In this document: in pieces, positions 1 through 7,182 of the stretch
Position numbering within the stretch: the first letter of the stretch is position 1
Layout: the number at the start of each line of letters is the position of its first letter
DNA from: JAJFUG01 sp964473155
Lineage (GTDB): Bacteria > Gemmatimonadota > Glassbacteria > GWA2-58-10
DNA length: 64,000 nucleotides
Direction: 5' to 3'
NCBI GenBank assembly: GCA_964473155.1
Contig: CAYYNT010000005.1
Span: forward strand, 49,051-113,050
Made by a program: the position numbers and the translations under genes
The notes under the pieces: model-generated
Seen by the model: only the letters and a program-made list of their open reading frames with translations
Databases searched by the model: none
Told to the model about the DNA's origin: nothing

Positions 1-590
1 AGGGGCGCAATATCCGCTACCGGGTGGATGTCCACAGCGTGCGCCAGAAAATGCTGCCCGAGCTGGATGACAGTTTCGCCACGCAGGTGAGCGCGGCGGA
101 AAACCTGGAAGGTCTGCGCGGGATCATCCGCCACAACATGGAGCACGAGATCGAGCACCGGGCCGAGCATCAGGTGGAGGATGAGCTGTTCCGCCAGATC
201 ATCACGGCCAATGATTTTGATCTGCCGGCCTCGCTGATCGAGGATGCCGCCGCGCGCCGCGCCGAATATGTCAGGCAGCAGAGCCGCGGGCAGGATTTCG
301 ATGACGCGGAGCTGAAACAGGCGGTCCGTCCGGGCGCTATCCAGAGCCTCAAGCGCGAGCTGATCATCCACGAGCTGAGCCACAAGGAGAAGATCGAGGT
401 CAGCCAGGCGGATATCAGCGCCAAGATAGAGGAATACGCGGCCCAGCTTGGCAAGCCGCTCGAGGAGGTGCAGAAGGATTTCCGCACGTCCCGCGCGATG
501 AACCATCTGCGCTCGATGCTGCTGGAGGACAAGGTTATCGCATTCCTGAAGCAGAACAACACGGTCCGGGAGACCGTGACTACGGAATAA
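1..590 (+). CDS. tig: Trigger factor, C-terminal part (5' truncated by window)
   Basis: The open frame enters from the window edge (codons from base 3) and ends at TAA 588-590. The visible 190 or so residues are highly charged and helical. They match the C-terminal chaperone arm of trigger factor, including the ELFRQI...DLPASLIE segment typical of that domain. Trigger factor is the ribosome-bound prolyl isomerase and chaperone for nascent chains. The ribosome-binding and PPIase domains would lie upstream of the window. The immediate neighbours clpP and clpX give the classic tig-clpP-clpX order, which strengthens the call. Confidence 0.9.
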   Translation, partial: GRNIRYRVDVHSVRQKMLPELDDSFATQVSAAENLEGLRGIIRHNMEHEIEHRAEHQVEDELFRQIITANDFDLPASLIEDAAARRAEYVRQQSRGQDFDDAELKQAVRPGAIQSLKRELIIHELSHKEKIEVSQADISAKIEEYAAQLGKPLEEVQKDFRTSRAMNHLRSMLLEDKVIAFLKQNNTVRETVTTE

Positions 591-605
591 CGGAGACTCA
601 AGCCA

Positions 606-1187
606 ATGACTCTTATCCCGATAGTGGTAGAAAAGAGCGGATCGGTCGAGCGGGCTTATGATATCTATTCCCGTCTGCTGCGCGACCGGATTATATTCAT
701 CGGCACGGCGATTGACGACCAGGTGGCCAACCTGGTGATAGCCCAGCTTCTGTTCCTGGCGGCCGAGGATGCGGAGAAGGACATTTTCGTGTACATCAAC
801 AGCCCCGGCGGCGTTGTCACGAGCGGAATGGCGATTTATGACACCATGCGCTTCGTCAAGCCGGATGTCAGCACGATGTGCGTGGGGCAGGCCGCCAGCA
901 TGGCTGCATTTCTGCTGTCCGGCGGCGCGAAAGGCAAGCGTTTCGCCCTTCCGCACGCCCGGGTGATGATCCATCAGCCCTCGGGCGGCACACAGGGCCA
1001 GGCGGCTGACCTGGAGATCTACACCCAGGAGATAATCAAGACCCGCAAGCTGATCAACCAGGTGCTGGCCGATAACACCGGGCAGGACCTGAAAAAGATC
1101 GAGAGAGACACGGACCGTGACTATTTCATGAGTGCGGAAGAGGCCAAGAAGTACGGGCTGATAGACGCGATAATGGAACATCACTGA
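606..1187 (+). CDS. clpP: ATP-dependent Clp protease proteolytic subunit
   Basis: This 193-residue protein has the normal ClpP length. The serine-protease triad is visible: Ser98 in GQAASMAA, His123 in RVMIHQP and Asp172 in DTDRDYFMS. The oxyanion region SPGGVVTSG is also present. ClpP forms a tetradecameric chamber that degrades proteins unfolded by ClpX. The gene starts 15 bases after tig with GGAG upstream of the ATG and is followed 46 bases later by clpX, so the three are probably co-transcribed. Nothing looks abnormal. Confidence 0.97.
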   Translation: MTLIPIVVEKSGSVERAYDIYSRLLRDRIIFIGTAIDDQVANLVIAQLLFLAAEDAEKDIFVYINSPGGVVTSGMAIYDTMRFVKPDVSTMCVGQAASMAAFLLSGGAKGKRFALPHARVMIHQPSGGTQGQAADLEIYTQEIIKTRKLINQVLADNTGQDLKKIERDTDRDYFMSAEEAKKYGLIDAIMEHH

Positions 1188-1233
1188 GACTGACTGTCTC
1201 CGGACTGGAAACCCGAATCCCGAGTGAGACTTT

Positions 1234-2499
1234 ATGAAAAACCGCCCAAACGGCCCGGCCAAGACCGGATTATTCTGCTCGTTCTGCGGCAAGAGCCAGA
1301 AGCAGGTGCGTAAGCTTATCTCCGGGCCGAATGTGTTCATCTGCGATGAATGTATCCACCTGTGCAACGAGATACTGGTGGAGGACGAGTCGCGCCAGGC
1401 CCGCGAGAAGCCGCACCGTCTGCCCAGCCCTCAGGAGATCAAGACCATCCTGGACCAGTACGTGATCGGACAGGAGCACGCCAAGAAGGCTCTCTCCGTG
1501 GCGGTGTACAACCATTACAAGCGCACCGAGAACGAGGTCGCCACCGGGGATGTCGAGCTGGAGAAGAGCAATATACTTCTGATCGGCCCGACGGGCGTCG
1601 GCAAGACCCTTCTGGCCCAGACCCTGGCCCGCCTTCTGCACGTGCCTTTCGCCATTGCGGACGCCACCACGCTGACCGAGGCGGGCTACGTGGGCGAGGA
1701 TGTGGAGAACATCCTGGTGCGCCTCCTGCAGGCCAGCGACTACAACGTCCGCGAGGCCGAGCGCGGCATCGTCTATATCGATGAGCTGGACAAGATCAGC
1801 CGCAAGAGCGAAAACCCCTCGATAACGCGCGATGTCAGCGGCGAGGGCGTGCAGCAGGCCCTGCTGAAAATTCTGGAGGGCACGGTCGCCTCGGTGCCGC
1901 CGCAGGGCGGGCGCAAGCATCCGCAGCAGGAATACATCCAGATCAACACGCGCCACATCCTGTTCATCTGCGGCGGAGCGTTCGCCGGGCTGGAGCGGAT
2001 AATCAAGCGGCGCATCGGTCAGCAGGCGATAGGTTTCGGGGCGAAAGTCACGGCCGGGCAGACAAACGAGGACAGCAAGTACCACATTTTCAGGAAGGTG
2101 GAGCCTGAGGACCTGATCAATTACGGCCTGATCCCCGAACTGGTGGGCCGTCTGCCCGTGATCAGCCCGCTGACGGACCTGGACCGCGAGGCCCTGATCC
2201 GCATTCTGAAAGAGCCGAAAAACGCCCTGATCAAACAGTACGCCAAGATGTTCGAGCTGGAGGGGATCAACCTCAAGTTCGAGCCCGAGGCGCTGGAGGC
2301 GGTGGCCGACACGGCGCTCAAGCGCGGGAGCGGCGCGCGCGGGTTGCGGGCCGTGCTGGAGGATGCCATGCTGGAGCTGATGTACGAGGCCCCCTCGCGT
2401 AAGGACATTGATGAAGTCGTGATTACGCGCAAGGTGATAGATAATAAAGAAGAACCGATTTTCAGCCTTAAAAGCCGGGCGCAGAGAAAACCGGCCTGA
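1234..2499 (+). CDS. clpX: ATP-dependent Clp protease ATP-binding subunit ClpX
   Basis: This 421-residue AAA+ unfoldase has the family's usual length. The N-terminal zinc-binding domain shows Cys15, Cys18, Cys37 and Cys40. Walker A is GPTGVGKT (residues 118-125) and Walker B is IVYIDELDK around 179-187. ClpX hexamers recognise tagged substrates and feed them to ClpP. The gene follows clpP in the conserved order. The ribosome-binding site is weak (GAG before the ATG), but the start is fixed by the conserved zinc-finger N-terminus. Confidence 0.97.
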   Translation: MKNRPNGPAKTGLFCSFCGKSQKQVRKLISGPNVFICDECIHLCNEILVEDESRQAREKPHRLPSPQEIKTILDQYVIGQEHAKKALSVAVYNHYKRTENEVATGDVELEKSNILLIGPTGVGKTLLAQTLARLLHVPFAIADATTLTEAGYVGEDVENILVRLLQASDYNVREAERGIVYIDELDKISRKSENPSITRDVSGEGVQQALLKILEGTVASVPPQGGRKHPQQEYIQINTRHILFICGGAFAGLERIIKRRIGQQAIGFGAKVTAGQTNEDSKYHIFRKVEPEDLINYGLIPELVGRLPVISPLTDLDREALIRILKEPKNALIKQYAKMFELEGINLKFEPEALEAVADTALKRGSGARGLRAVLEDAMLELMYEAPSRKDIDEVVITRKVIDNKEEPIFSLKSRAQRKPA

Positions 2500-2552
2500 C
2501 TTGTCGCGCGCCGCGCAGGCGGCGTGCCGTAATGGAACCCGGAGACATTCCT

Positions 2553-3176
2553 ATGCCCATGCCGAGAGTCACCCCTCTCATCCTGGCCGCGGTCTGTCTG
2601 AGCCTGGCCTGCGGCTCGGTCCCCTCCACGCGCTACTACACCCTGGGGCGGATCGCCCCGGCGGACAGGTCCGGCGAGAACTGCGGCCTGAGTGTGGGGG
2701 TGCGGGATTTCGAGGCCGAGGGCCTGTACGCCCGGGACAACTTGCTGTTCCGCGAGGGCGGCTACGAGATACAGCCGGATTACTACCGCCGCTGGAGTTC
2801 TCCGCCGCGTAAGCTCCTGGCCGACCTTACCGAGGATTATGTCCGCTCGCTGGACCTGTTCCGCGAGGTGTTCCGGTTGCCGTACACCGGACGGGTGGAC
2901 CGGGTGATCGAGGGGCGCATCCTGCGTTTCGAGGAGCAGGGCGCGACAGCCCAGTCCGGGCCGCGTGTGCTGGTCGAACTGGAGTTCAGCCTGCACGACC
3001 CGGCCGACCGCCAGCGTCTCTGGCGCACCGAGGTTTCGGCCTCGGCGCCCCTGGCCCCGCAGCACAGCGCCGATCAGGTGGCCGCGGCTGCGGAGAAGGC
3101 GTTGGGTGAGTGCCTCTCCCAGGCGGCGCGCTCTTTGAGTGGTTATCTTTCCAGCACAGGTGCCGGCGCAAAATGA
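2553..3176 (+). CDS. PqiC/ABC-transport auxiliary family lipoprotein
   Basis: This is a 207-residue lipoprotein with a hydrophobic signal and the lipobox SLAC followed by GS. The start at 2553 is preferred over an upstream ATG at 2532 because GGAGA (2541-2545) lies 7 bases before it. The mature part begins with a YYTLG-like motif, matching the auxiliary outer-membrane lipoproteins (PqiC/DUF330 type) that partner MCE lipid-transport systems. No MCE, permease or ATPase gene is adjacent, so the partner is unknown. The stop overlaps the murI start in ATGA, so translation is probably coupled. Family assignment is from overall resemblance. Confidence 0.65.
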   Translation: MPMPRVTPLILAAVCLSLACGSVPSTRYYTLGRIAPADRSGENCGLSVGVRDFEAEGLYARDNLLFREGGYEIQPDYYRRWSSPPRKLLADLTEDYVRSLDLFREVFRLPYTGRVDRVIEGRILRFEEQGATAQSGPRVLVELEFSLHDPADRQRLWRTEVSASAPLAPQHSADQVAAAAEKALGECLSQAARSLSGYLSSTGAGAK

Positions 3177-3967
3177 TCGGCATTTTCGACTCAGGTGTCG
3201 GCGGGCTTTCAATCTGGCGCGAGGTGGCCGCCCGGCTGCCCCGCGCTGATATTATCTACCTGGCCGACAACGGCGTATTCCCCTACGGCAGCCGTCCCCC
3301 CGATGTAGTCCGTTCCCGCTCCGAACAGATCACCCGCGAGCTTGTCCGCCGCGGCGCGCACCTGGTGGTGGTGGCCTGCAACACGGCGACTGTCACCGCG
3401 ATAGGGCGCCTGCGCGCGGCTTTCGAGATTCCGTTCGTGGGGGTGGAGCCGCCGGTGAAAGTGGCGGCGCGCAGCGGCGGCGGGCGGATAGTGGCGCTGA
3501 TGACCGCCAACACGGCCGGGGGGCGCAAGTACCTGGACCTTCTGGACGCCTGGACGGCAGGGCGCCCCGTGACCGGAGTGAGCCTGGACCTTCTGGCGCG
3601 GGTGGTGGAGGACGGTTCTTTCCGGCAGCCGGAGGTGGCGGAGGCCGTGGCACGGGCGATCCTGGAACAAACCGGCCCGCTGGAGCCTGGCACGCAGGTG
3701 GTCTTGGGCTGCACGCACTATTCGTTCCTGAAAGAGATATTCCAGACCCGGCTTGGTGTTCCGGTGGAGGTGCTGGACCCGGCCCCGGCCGTGGCCGAGC
3801 AGGTTCTGCGTCTGGTGCGCCAGCATGGTATTCCGGAGGTTGAGGCCGGGCGGCGTGAGTTCCTCTGCACCGGGGACGTGGAACGGATGCATGCAACCAT
3901 TTCAAGTATTTTATATGAAGAGAAAAAGTTGCACTTGACAAAGGTTAACATTGGGGTTAACATTTAA
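3173..3967 (+). CDS. murI: Glutamate racemase
   Basis: This 264-residue enzyme interconverts L- and D-glutamate for peptidoglycan. The N-terminal IGIFDSGVGGL motif fixes the start at 3173, which overlaps the preceding lipoprotein stop. The two catalytic cysteines lie in VACNTA and LGCTHY, both intact. Base composition turns abruptly AT-rich about 75 bases before the stop (from about 3890), although the conserved FLCTGD segment near the C-terminus is still GC-rich. The last 20 or so residues may therefore have been replaced when the AT-rich island arrived. A promoter for the next genes lies inside the 3' end. Confidence 0.93.
   Translation: MIGIFDSGVGGLSIWREVAARLPRADIIYLADNGVFPYGSRPPDVVRSRSEQITRELVRRGAHLVVVACNTATVTAIGRLRAAFEIPFVGVEPPVKVAARSGGGRIVALMTANTAGGRKYLDLLDAWTAGRPVTGVSLDLLARVVEDGSFRQPEVAEAVARAILEQTGPLEPGTQVVLGCTHYSFLKEIFQTRLGVPVEVLDPAPAVAEQVLRLVRQHGIPEVEAGRREFLCTGDVERMHATISSILYEEKKLHLTKVNIGVNI
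3935..3963 (+). promoter_or_regulatory. Sigma-70-type promoter of the HigB/HigA module
   Basis: TTGACA (3935-3940) and TAACAT (3958-3963) are separated by exactly 17 bases, inside the 3' end of murI. The predicted start site, 6-8 bases after the -10 box, falls at about 3970, which is the A of the higB ATG. The transcript is therefore probably leaderless or nearly so. Confidence 0.7.
3943..3964 (+). repeat. Direct repeat GGTTAACATT x2, candidate operator
   Basis: GGTTAACATT occurs at 3943-3952 and again at 3955-3964. The pitch is 12 bases, about one helical turn, and each copy contains the palindrome GTTAAC. The copies cover the spacer and the -10 box of the promoter. This is a natural site for autorepression by the XRE-type antitoxin, which is inferred from position only. 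Confidence 0.55.
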
Positions 3968-3969
3968 GC

Positions 3970-4323
3970 ATGAGTAGAAAAGTTATTTTTTACAAAACAG
4001 TTGATGGAAAATGCCCCATAAAGGAATACCTTGACTCGCTTTCTGACAAGGATGCACGTAAGATTTCTTGGACGTTGAGTCTCCTTGAGGAAATGGATAT
4101 TGTTCCAGCGGTTTATTTTAAGAAGCTGGAAGGTACGGAAGCGATTTGGGAGTGCAGGATCAGGTGCGGTTCAGTATCGCATCGTATATTTTGTTTTTTT
4201 ACAGGACGTTCCGTAATAGTGTTGACAAACGGTTTCTTGAAAAAGGGACGTAAAGCTCCCAAAATTGAAATAAGAAGAGCTGAATTAATTCGGAGAGAGT
4301 ATATCGCGAGGAGGAAAGGATGA
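3970..4323 (+). CDS. higB: HigB-like (phage Gp49/RelE superfamily) toxin
   Basis: This 117-residue basic protein resembles the Gp49-like HigB toxins. It has an early KEYLDSLSDKDARKI segment, a central KKLEGTEAIWECRIRCGSVSHRIFCFF core and a basic C-terminal tail. Such toxins are ribosome-dependent mRNA endonucleases. Gene order is toxin first, with the stop overlapping the antitoxin start (ATGA), as in typical HigBA modules. Codon use is AT-rich, unlike the housekeeping genes upstream. No Shine-Dalgarno site is possible if transcription starts at the ATG. Confidence 0.82.
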   Translation: MSRKVIFYKTVDGKCPIKEYLDSLSDKDARKISWTLSLLEEMDIVPAVYFKKLEGTEAIWECRIRCGSVSHRIFCFFTGRSVIVLTNGFLKKGRKAPKIEIRRAELIRREYIARRKG

Positions 4324-4595
4324 ATGACCTTAAGAAATACGTTGCTGAACGAAAGAAAAAGTCACCGGCATTTGCCGAAGGTTATGACGAAGGTTATGCA
4401 CAGTTCAAGATTGGTGTGATACTGCGCCAGGCCAGAGAGGAATCAGGCTTGACGCAGGAAGAGCTTGCCCGCAGGCTCAAGACCAAGAAAACGGCCATTT
4501 CAAGGATTGAGAATCACGCCGAGGATATCAAGCTTTCGACTCTGGGGCGGGTGGCTGCGGCTCTTGGGAAACGGCTGGATATTAAGATTGCTTGA
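4320..4595 (+). CDS. higA: HigA-like XRE-family antitoxin
   Basis: This 91-residue protein carries one helix-turn-helix of the Cro/C1 type from about residue 35 (LRQAREESGLTQEELARRL, then KTKKTAISRIENH). A short N-terminal segment with FAEGYDEGY precedes it. The start overlaps the toxin stop and has GAGGAAAGG immediately upstream. HigA antitoxins neutralise HigB and repress their own promoter, and the repeated GGTTAACATT motif upstream is the likely target. Confidence 0.82.
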   Translation: MNDLKKYVAERKKKSPAFAEGYDEGYAQFKIGVILRQAREESGLTQEELARRLKTKKTAISRIENHAEDIKLSTLGRVAAALGKRLDIKIA

Positions 4596-4760
4596 TGAAG
4601 ACCAACTAATTGTTGAAAGCCGAATAAGATGCATCAAGAAGATGCTACAAAATTGCTAATAGAATTTATGCAAAATCCCGATTACGGTGATTTGGGTACA
4701 TCATATGGGTACGGAATTATATCTTTCGCAAACCCCTCACAAAATAATTGCCAGCAGGCC

Positions 4761-4789
4761 TTGACAAAAGACCTTTTTGGTGTTATATT
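4761..4789 (+). promoter_or_regulatory. Strong sigma-70-like promoter inside an open frame
   Basis: TTGACA (4761-4766), a 17-base spacer and TATATT (4784-4789) form a near-consensus promoter. It lies within the upstream part of an open frame that runs 4629-5111. It implies that the real gene begins downstream, at the ATG at 4854. Confidence 0.6.
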
Positions 4790-4853
4790 GTTTATAGGTA
4801 AACAGTATATGGATAGATGTATTACCAATGAACAATTAAAGGGGGTTGCTGTT

Positions 4854-5111
4854 ATGTCTGTGACGCTGGAAGAAAACCGTTTGGCTTGTGAATTGGAGAA
4901 AACAAACAAGCGCGGTGTTGTGGATCAAGAAGTAATTAAAATAAGGCGTCCAAGCGCCCGCGTGATTGACATTAGGTGCAATACTCCCGAACAGGCTGAT
5001 TTTTTGGAATATGTGTTGCGGCATCTTTCTGGAATGTATTTTGAACATTCTTATGGTGCCATTACAACGAAAGAAGAAAAACTTTTAACCGAATCAGAAT
5101 TTGATTGTTAG
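4854..5111 (+). CDS. Hypothetical protein of the AT-rich island
   Basis: This is an 85-residue protein of unknown function. The frame stays open back to an ATG at 4629 (160 residues). The start at 4854 is preferred because AAAGGGGG lies 8 bases upstream and a near-consensus promoter sits at 4761-4789, inside the longer frame. The product is acidic to neutral with no membrane segment or signal. It has an IKIRRPSARVIDIRCNTPEQADFLEYVLRH-like stretch, broken here by no obvious catalytic motif. I do not recognise the family. Confidence 0.5.
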   Translation: MSVTLEENRLACELEKTNKRGVVDQEVIKIRRPSARVIDIRCNTPEQADFLEYVLRHLSGMYFEHSYGAITTKEEKLLTESEFDC

Positions 5112-5350
5112 CCGCCCGTTTTAATGTTGCCTCCAATTGGTTCGTAGGCTTCTGTGTGTTTGGCAAGAAGATCGCGTTCTATTGCCTTGCGCGTCATCAA
5201 GTCAGACTCAATATGTACATGGATTTGATTTGCGCCTTTTGAAACAAAACGCAAAAATTCATCGCGTCCGGGGCTACACCTATCACACAAGATGCCCTCG
5301 CCTATGTAAATAGCATCCCATCCAAAAGAGAACGTTAGGCGAGATGCCAC
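5108..5350 (-). CDS. Possible GIY-YIG-like protein, probably truncated
   Basis: This 80-residue minus-strand frame starts at a GTG. It contains AIYIGEG near the N-terminus and RKAIERDLLAKH...NPIGGN-like residues (here EPIGGN) near the C-terminus. These resemble the YIG strand and the C-terminal glutamate/asparagine region of small GIY-YIG-type proteins; this is a motif-level guess. The first eight or so codons are antisense to in-frame transposase sequence on the other strand, so the true 5' end was probably lost at a junction near 5320. Its stop overlaps the end of the 4854 gene. Confidence 0.35.
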   Translation of the reverse strand: MASRLTFSFGWDAIYIGEGILCDRCSPGRDEFLRFVSKGANQIHVHIESDLMTRKAIERDLLAKHTEAYEPIGGNIKTGG

Positions 5351-5678
5351 AATTATGACCGATGAGTTGAAGTCATACGCACGGCTTGGGCTTCACTTCA
5401 AACGGCATGGCAAGGTCAGGCATGGTGCAGGGGAATACGCAAGAGACGATATAAGCATTAACACGGCGGAAGGATATTTTGCCCTTCTGAAACGCGGCAT
5501 TCACGGAACGTTTCACCACATTGGAAAGCAACACCTTGACAAATACCTAAAAGAGTTTGACTTTAGGTGGAACGCAAGGCATATTTCAGACAAAGAGCGT
5601 TTTGTAAAAGCGATTGAGCAAACAAGCGGCAAACGCCTGATGTATCGCAATGGAAGGGAAAAGGATGCCGAAAACTAA
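5325..5678 (+). mobile_element. Remnant of an IS1595-family (ISXO2-like) transposase
   Basis: The frame encodes the C-terminal part of an ISXO2-like DDE transposase. It shows DATIMTDE, then AEGYFALLKRGIHGTFHH and HLDKYLKEFDFRWN, all hallmarks of this family. Recognisable sequence extends upstream of the ATG at 5355 to about 5325 with no start codon (codons for KENVRRDA). The element is therefore a 5'-deleted pseudogene rather than a gene starting at 5355. The N-terminal zinc-ribbon and the first catalytic Asp are absent. I saw no terminal inverted repeats. Confidence 0.82.
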
Positions 5679-6015
5679 TACGGAAAAGCCGATAGCGCAG
5701 GAGTCACCTACAGTAGAAATGATAGAAAACAACTCTGCGCCAAATTATTATGCGAATCATATTGAATGCAGAGTGTCTAACGAAGAGGTGGCTTTAAGTT
5801 TTGCCTTGCGAAAATATTCCGATCCGGTGAATTTGGCCGAGACGGTACACAGGACATATTTGTCAATCCCTCTTTTTGTTAGGTTGACCATCCTACTTTT
5901 AAAACAGCTAAAACAAATGGTTGCAATGGGCTTGGTTCCCAATAAAGTGCTGGAGGATATAGCAAATGAATTCAACGGCGTTGGCGCTCGATCTAAAGAC
6001 GGAAAGCCTGAATAA
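5665..6015 (+). CDS. Small hypothetical protein, DUF3467-like
   Basis: This is a 116-residue protein. The ATG at 5665 is preferred over 5650 because GGAAGGG lies just upstream. It has a YYANHIE motif, a beta-strand-rich middle and a helix SIPLFVRLTILLLKQLKQM. The pattern (YANH... then a C-terminal helix) resembles DUF3467 proteins, but the similarity is weak. The start overlaps the 3' end of the transposase remnant. The last 50 bases overlap the next gene in another frame, so the C-terminus may not be authentic. Confidence 0.4.
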   Translation: MPKTNTEKPIAQESPTVEMIENNSAPNYYANHIECRVSNEEVALSFALRKYSDPVNLAETVHRTYLSIPLFVRLTILLLKQLKQMVAMGLVPNKVLEDIANEFNGVGARSKDGKPE

Positions 6016-6199
6016 CATTGCAGTTTTCTCTATTCCTTTTTCTGTGCGGTATCTTATGCCTACATATGGAAAAGACGAAAGTACGGATGCGGAATTTATA
6101 GATGATGAAACTTTGCAAGCCGTGGCTCGTTGCGAAGATGACATAAAAAATAATCGCCTATTTACCATTGACGAAGTGTTTGGCGAATTGGGCGTATGA
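5966..6199 (+). CDS. RelB/StbD-like antitoxin
   Basis: This 77-residue protein begins at an ATG with GGAGG (5952-5956) 9 bases upstream. The C-terminal part, ARCEDDIKNNRLFTIDEVFGELG, is the form seen in antitoxins of RelBE-type modules, where a C-terminal toxin-binding helix follows an (E)DIKxGR-like stretch. The next gene starts 1 base after this stop and encodes a RelE-like toxin, which supports the pairing. The N-terminal half is not recognised as a known DNA-binding domain. Confidence 0.6.
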   Translation: MNSTALALDLKTESLNNIAVFSIPFSVRYLMPTYGKDESTDAEFIDDETLQAVARCEDDIKNNRLFTIDEVFGELGV

Positions 6200-6200
6200 T

Positions 6201-6536
6201 GTGGATTACGACGTTAAAATATCTCTCAACGCCAAAGAATGTTTAAGAAATATTAGCGATAAAGTCGTTTTGACTAATATAAAGGAAGAAATTAAATCGC
6301 TATCTGGTTCTCCCCAAATTAAAGGGAAAGCGCTTGGAAGAAAACTTAAAGGCTATCGAAGGTTGCGCCTGAGTCGATACAGAATCATCTATAAGGTGAT
6401 TGAATCTAAGGCTTTAGTTGTTATTGCGAGTGTTGGCATAGAAAAAGAAGGCGACAGGGAAGACGTATATAAAATGTTTGAAAGTTTTTTGGAAACGGCA
6501 AACTGCGCTTGGTATCTTAAACCGGAATATTTTTAA
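6201..6536 (+). CDS. RelE/ParE-family toxin
   Basis: The core shows LKGYRRLRLSRYRIIYKV followed by VVIASVGIEKEGDREDVYK. This is the classic RelE/ParE strand pattern with conserved arginines and the I.xVGHR..VY-like end. I place the start at GTG 6201, one base after the antitoxin stop. The alternative in-frame ATG at 6168 would overlap the antitoxin by 32 bases and add a non-homologous N-terminus. The product of about 111 residues is somewhat longer than usual because of a C-terminal extension (ESFLETANCAWYLKPEYF). Confidence 0.7.
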   Translation: MDYDVKISLNAKECLRNISDKVVLTNIKEEIKSLSGSPQIKGKALGRKLKGYRRLRLSRYRIIYKVIESKALVVIASVGIEKEGDREDVYKMFESFLETANCAWYLKPEYF

Positions 6537-6538
6537 TA

Positions 6539-6652
6539 ATGCCTGAAGATAAACCCATCTCCCTATATCCGCTCGATCCGAAAGAGGCTTTAAAAGCCTT
6601 CCTGGACACCAAGCCACCCAAGAAAGCACCAAAGGAAAAAGAGAAGGACTAA
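6539..6652 (+). CDS. 37-residue microprotein with KPISLYPL motif
   Basis: The ATG at 6539 opens a 37-codon frame ending at TAA 6650-6652. The product starts MPEDKPISLYPLDPKEALKA and ends in a Pro/Lys-rich tail. The KPISLYPLxxxEAL pattern matches small conserved peptides I recall being encoded near toxin-antitoxin genes, with no known function. It begins 2 bases after the RelE-like toxin stop and is followed by a good terminator, so it is probably the last gene of that operon. There is no recognisable Shine-Dalgarno site, which suggests translational coupling. Confidence 0.55.
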   Translation: MPEDKPISLYPLDPKEALKAFLDTKPPKKAPKEKEKD

Positions 6653-6672
6653 ACATCCTTCTAACTCGCGCC

Positions 6673-6698
6673 AGACGGCAATCAAGCCGTCTTTTTTT
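6673..6698 (+). terminator. Rho-independent terminator of the RelBE-like operon
   Basis: A perfect 7-bp stem AGACGGC/GCCGTCT (6673-6679 and 6686-6692) with a 6-base loop is followed by seven T residues. It lies 20 bases after the microprotein stop. Confidence 0.85.
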
Positions 6699-6757
6699 AT
6701 TTCTATGGGTTTGCAAGAGACACAATTCCGAAGAAAAGTGAATAAGAAATAGAAAAG

Positions 6758-6994
6758 ATGTATATTTCCGCAAATGGACGTTCAAGAGTTGAAAATGTAA
6801 TAACTGGTCAATTAAAGGACAATCTGCGGCGTGAATATAGCGGCTATACAAGTCTATTGAAATATTGGCGTGATATATCTGCACATGGAATTAGTTCAAA
6901 TATTTCTGACAATGAGGCTTTTACTGCCTTGGCGTTGCTTTTGCGATTTGCTCAGTTTGGCGCTGATAATTGGGATGAGATTGTAGCTGCATGA
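6758..6994 (+). CDS. HEPN-like fragment
   Basis: This is a 78-residue frame with an upstream in-frame stop at 6743. It is helical and carries RDISAH, which fits the Rx4H motif of HEPN RNase/toxin domains, followed by a LALLLRFAQF helix. HEPN domains are usually longer, so this is probably the C-terminal remnant of a larger HEPN or DUF4145-type protein. The ribosome-binding site is poor. It lies at the right edge of the AT-rich island. Confidence 0.4.
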   Translation: MYISANGRSRVENVITGQLKDNLRREYSGYTSLLKYWRDISAHGISSNISDNEAFTALALLLRFAQFGADNWDEIVAA

Positions 6995-7023
6995 ACAATT
7001 TCAGATCAATTTATAGACTATGC

Positions 7024-7182
7024 TTACTCCCGCTTAGTTTCAATCCACCCCTCGGTAGCTTCCCGCAAGTTGTCTTTCAACTCCTCAAGAGTATCGCCTT
7101 CAGTAACACAGCCGGGCAATTCTGCAACTTCGGCGGAATAGCCGCCATCCGGCTCTATTTCAATGATGGCGGTCAGCTTCAT
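7024..7182 (-). CDS. Orphan HicB-family (UPF0150) protein
   Basis: This is a 52-residue protein with the HicB partial RNase-H-like fold signature: IIEIEPDGGYSAEVAELPGC, then TEGDTLEELKDNLREA. The ATG overlaps the radC stop (ATGA), so it is translationally coupled to radC. HicB normally follows or precedes a small HicA toxin, but none is visible on either side. It could be an orphan antitoxin or a repurposed regulator. Confidence 0.72.
   Translation of the reverse strand: MKLTAIIEIEPDGGYSAEVAELPGCVTEGDTLEELKDNLREATEGWIETKRE

Noticed and set aside
3888..7015. Integron cassette array
   Set aside because: Small same-strand genes with TA modules suggested it, and GTTAGGC at 5334-5340 matches a core site, but it lies inside transposase codons. 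I found no partner RYYYAAC sites and no integrase.
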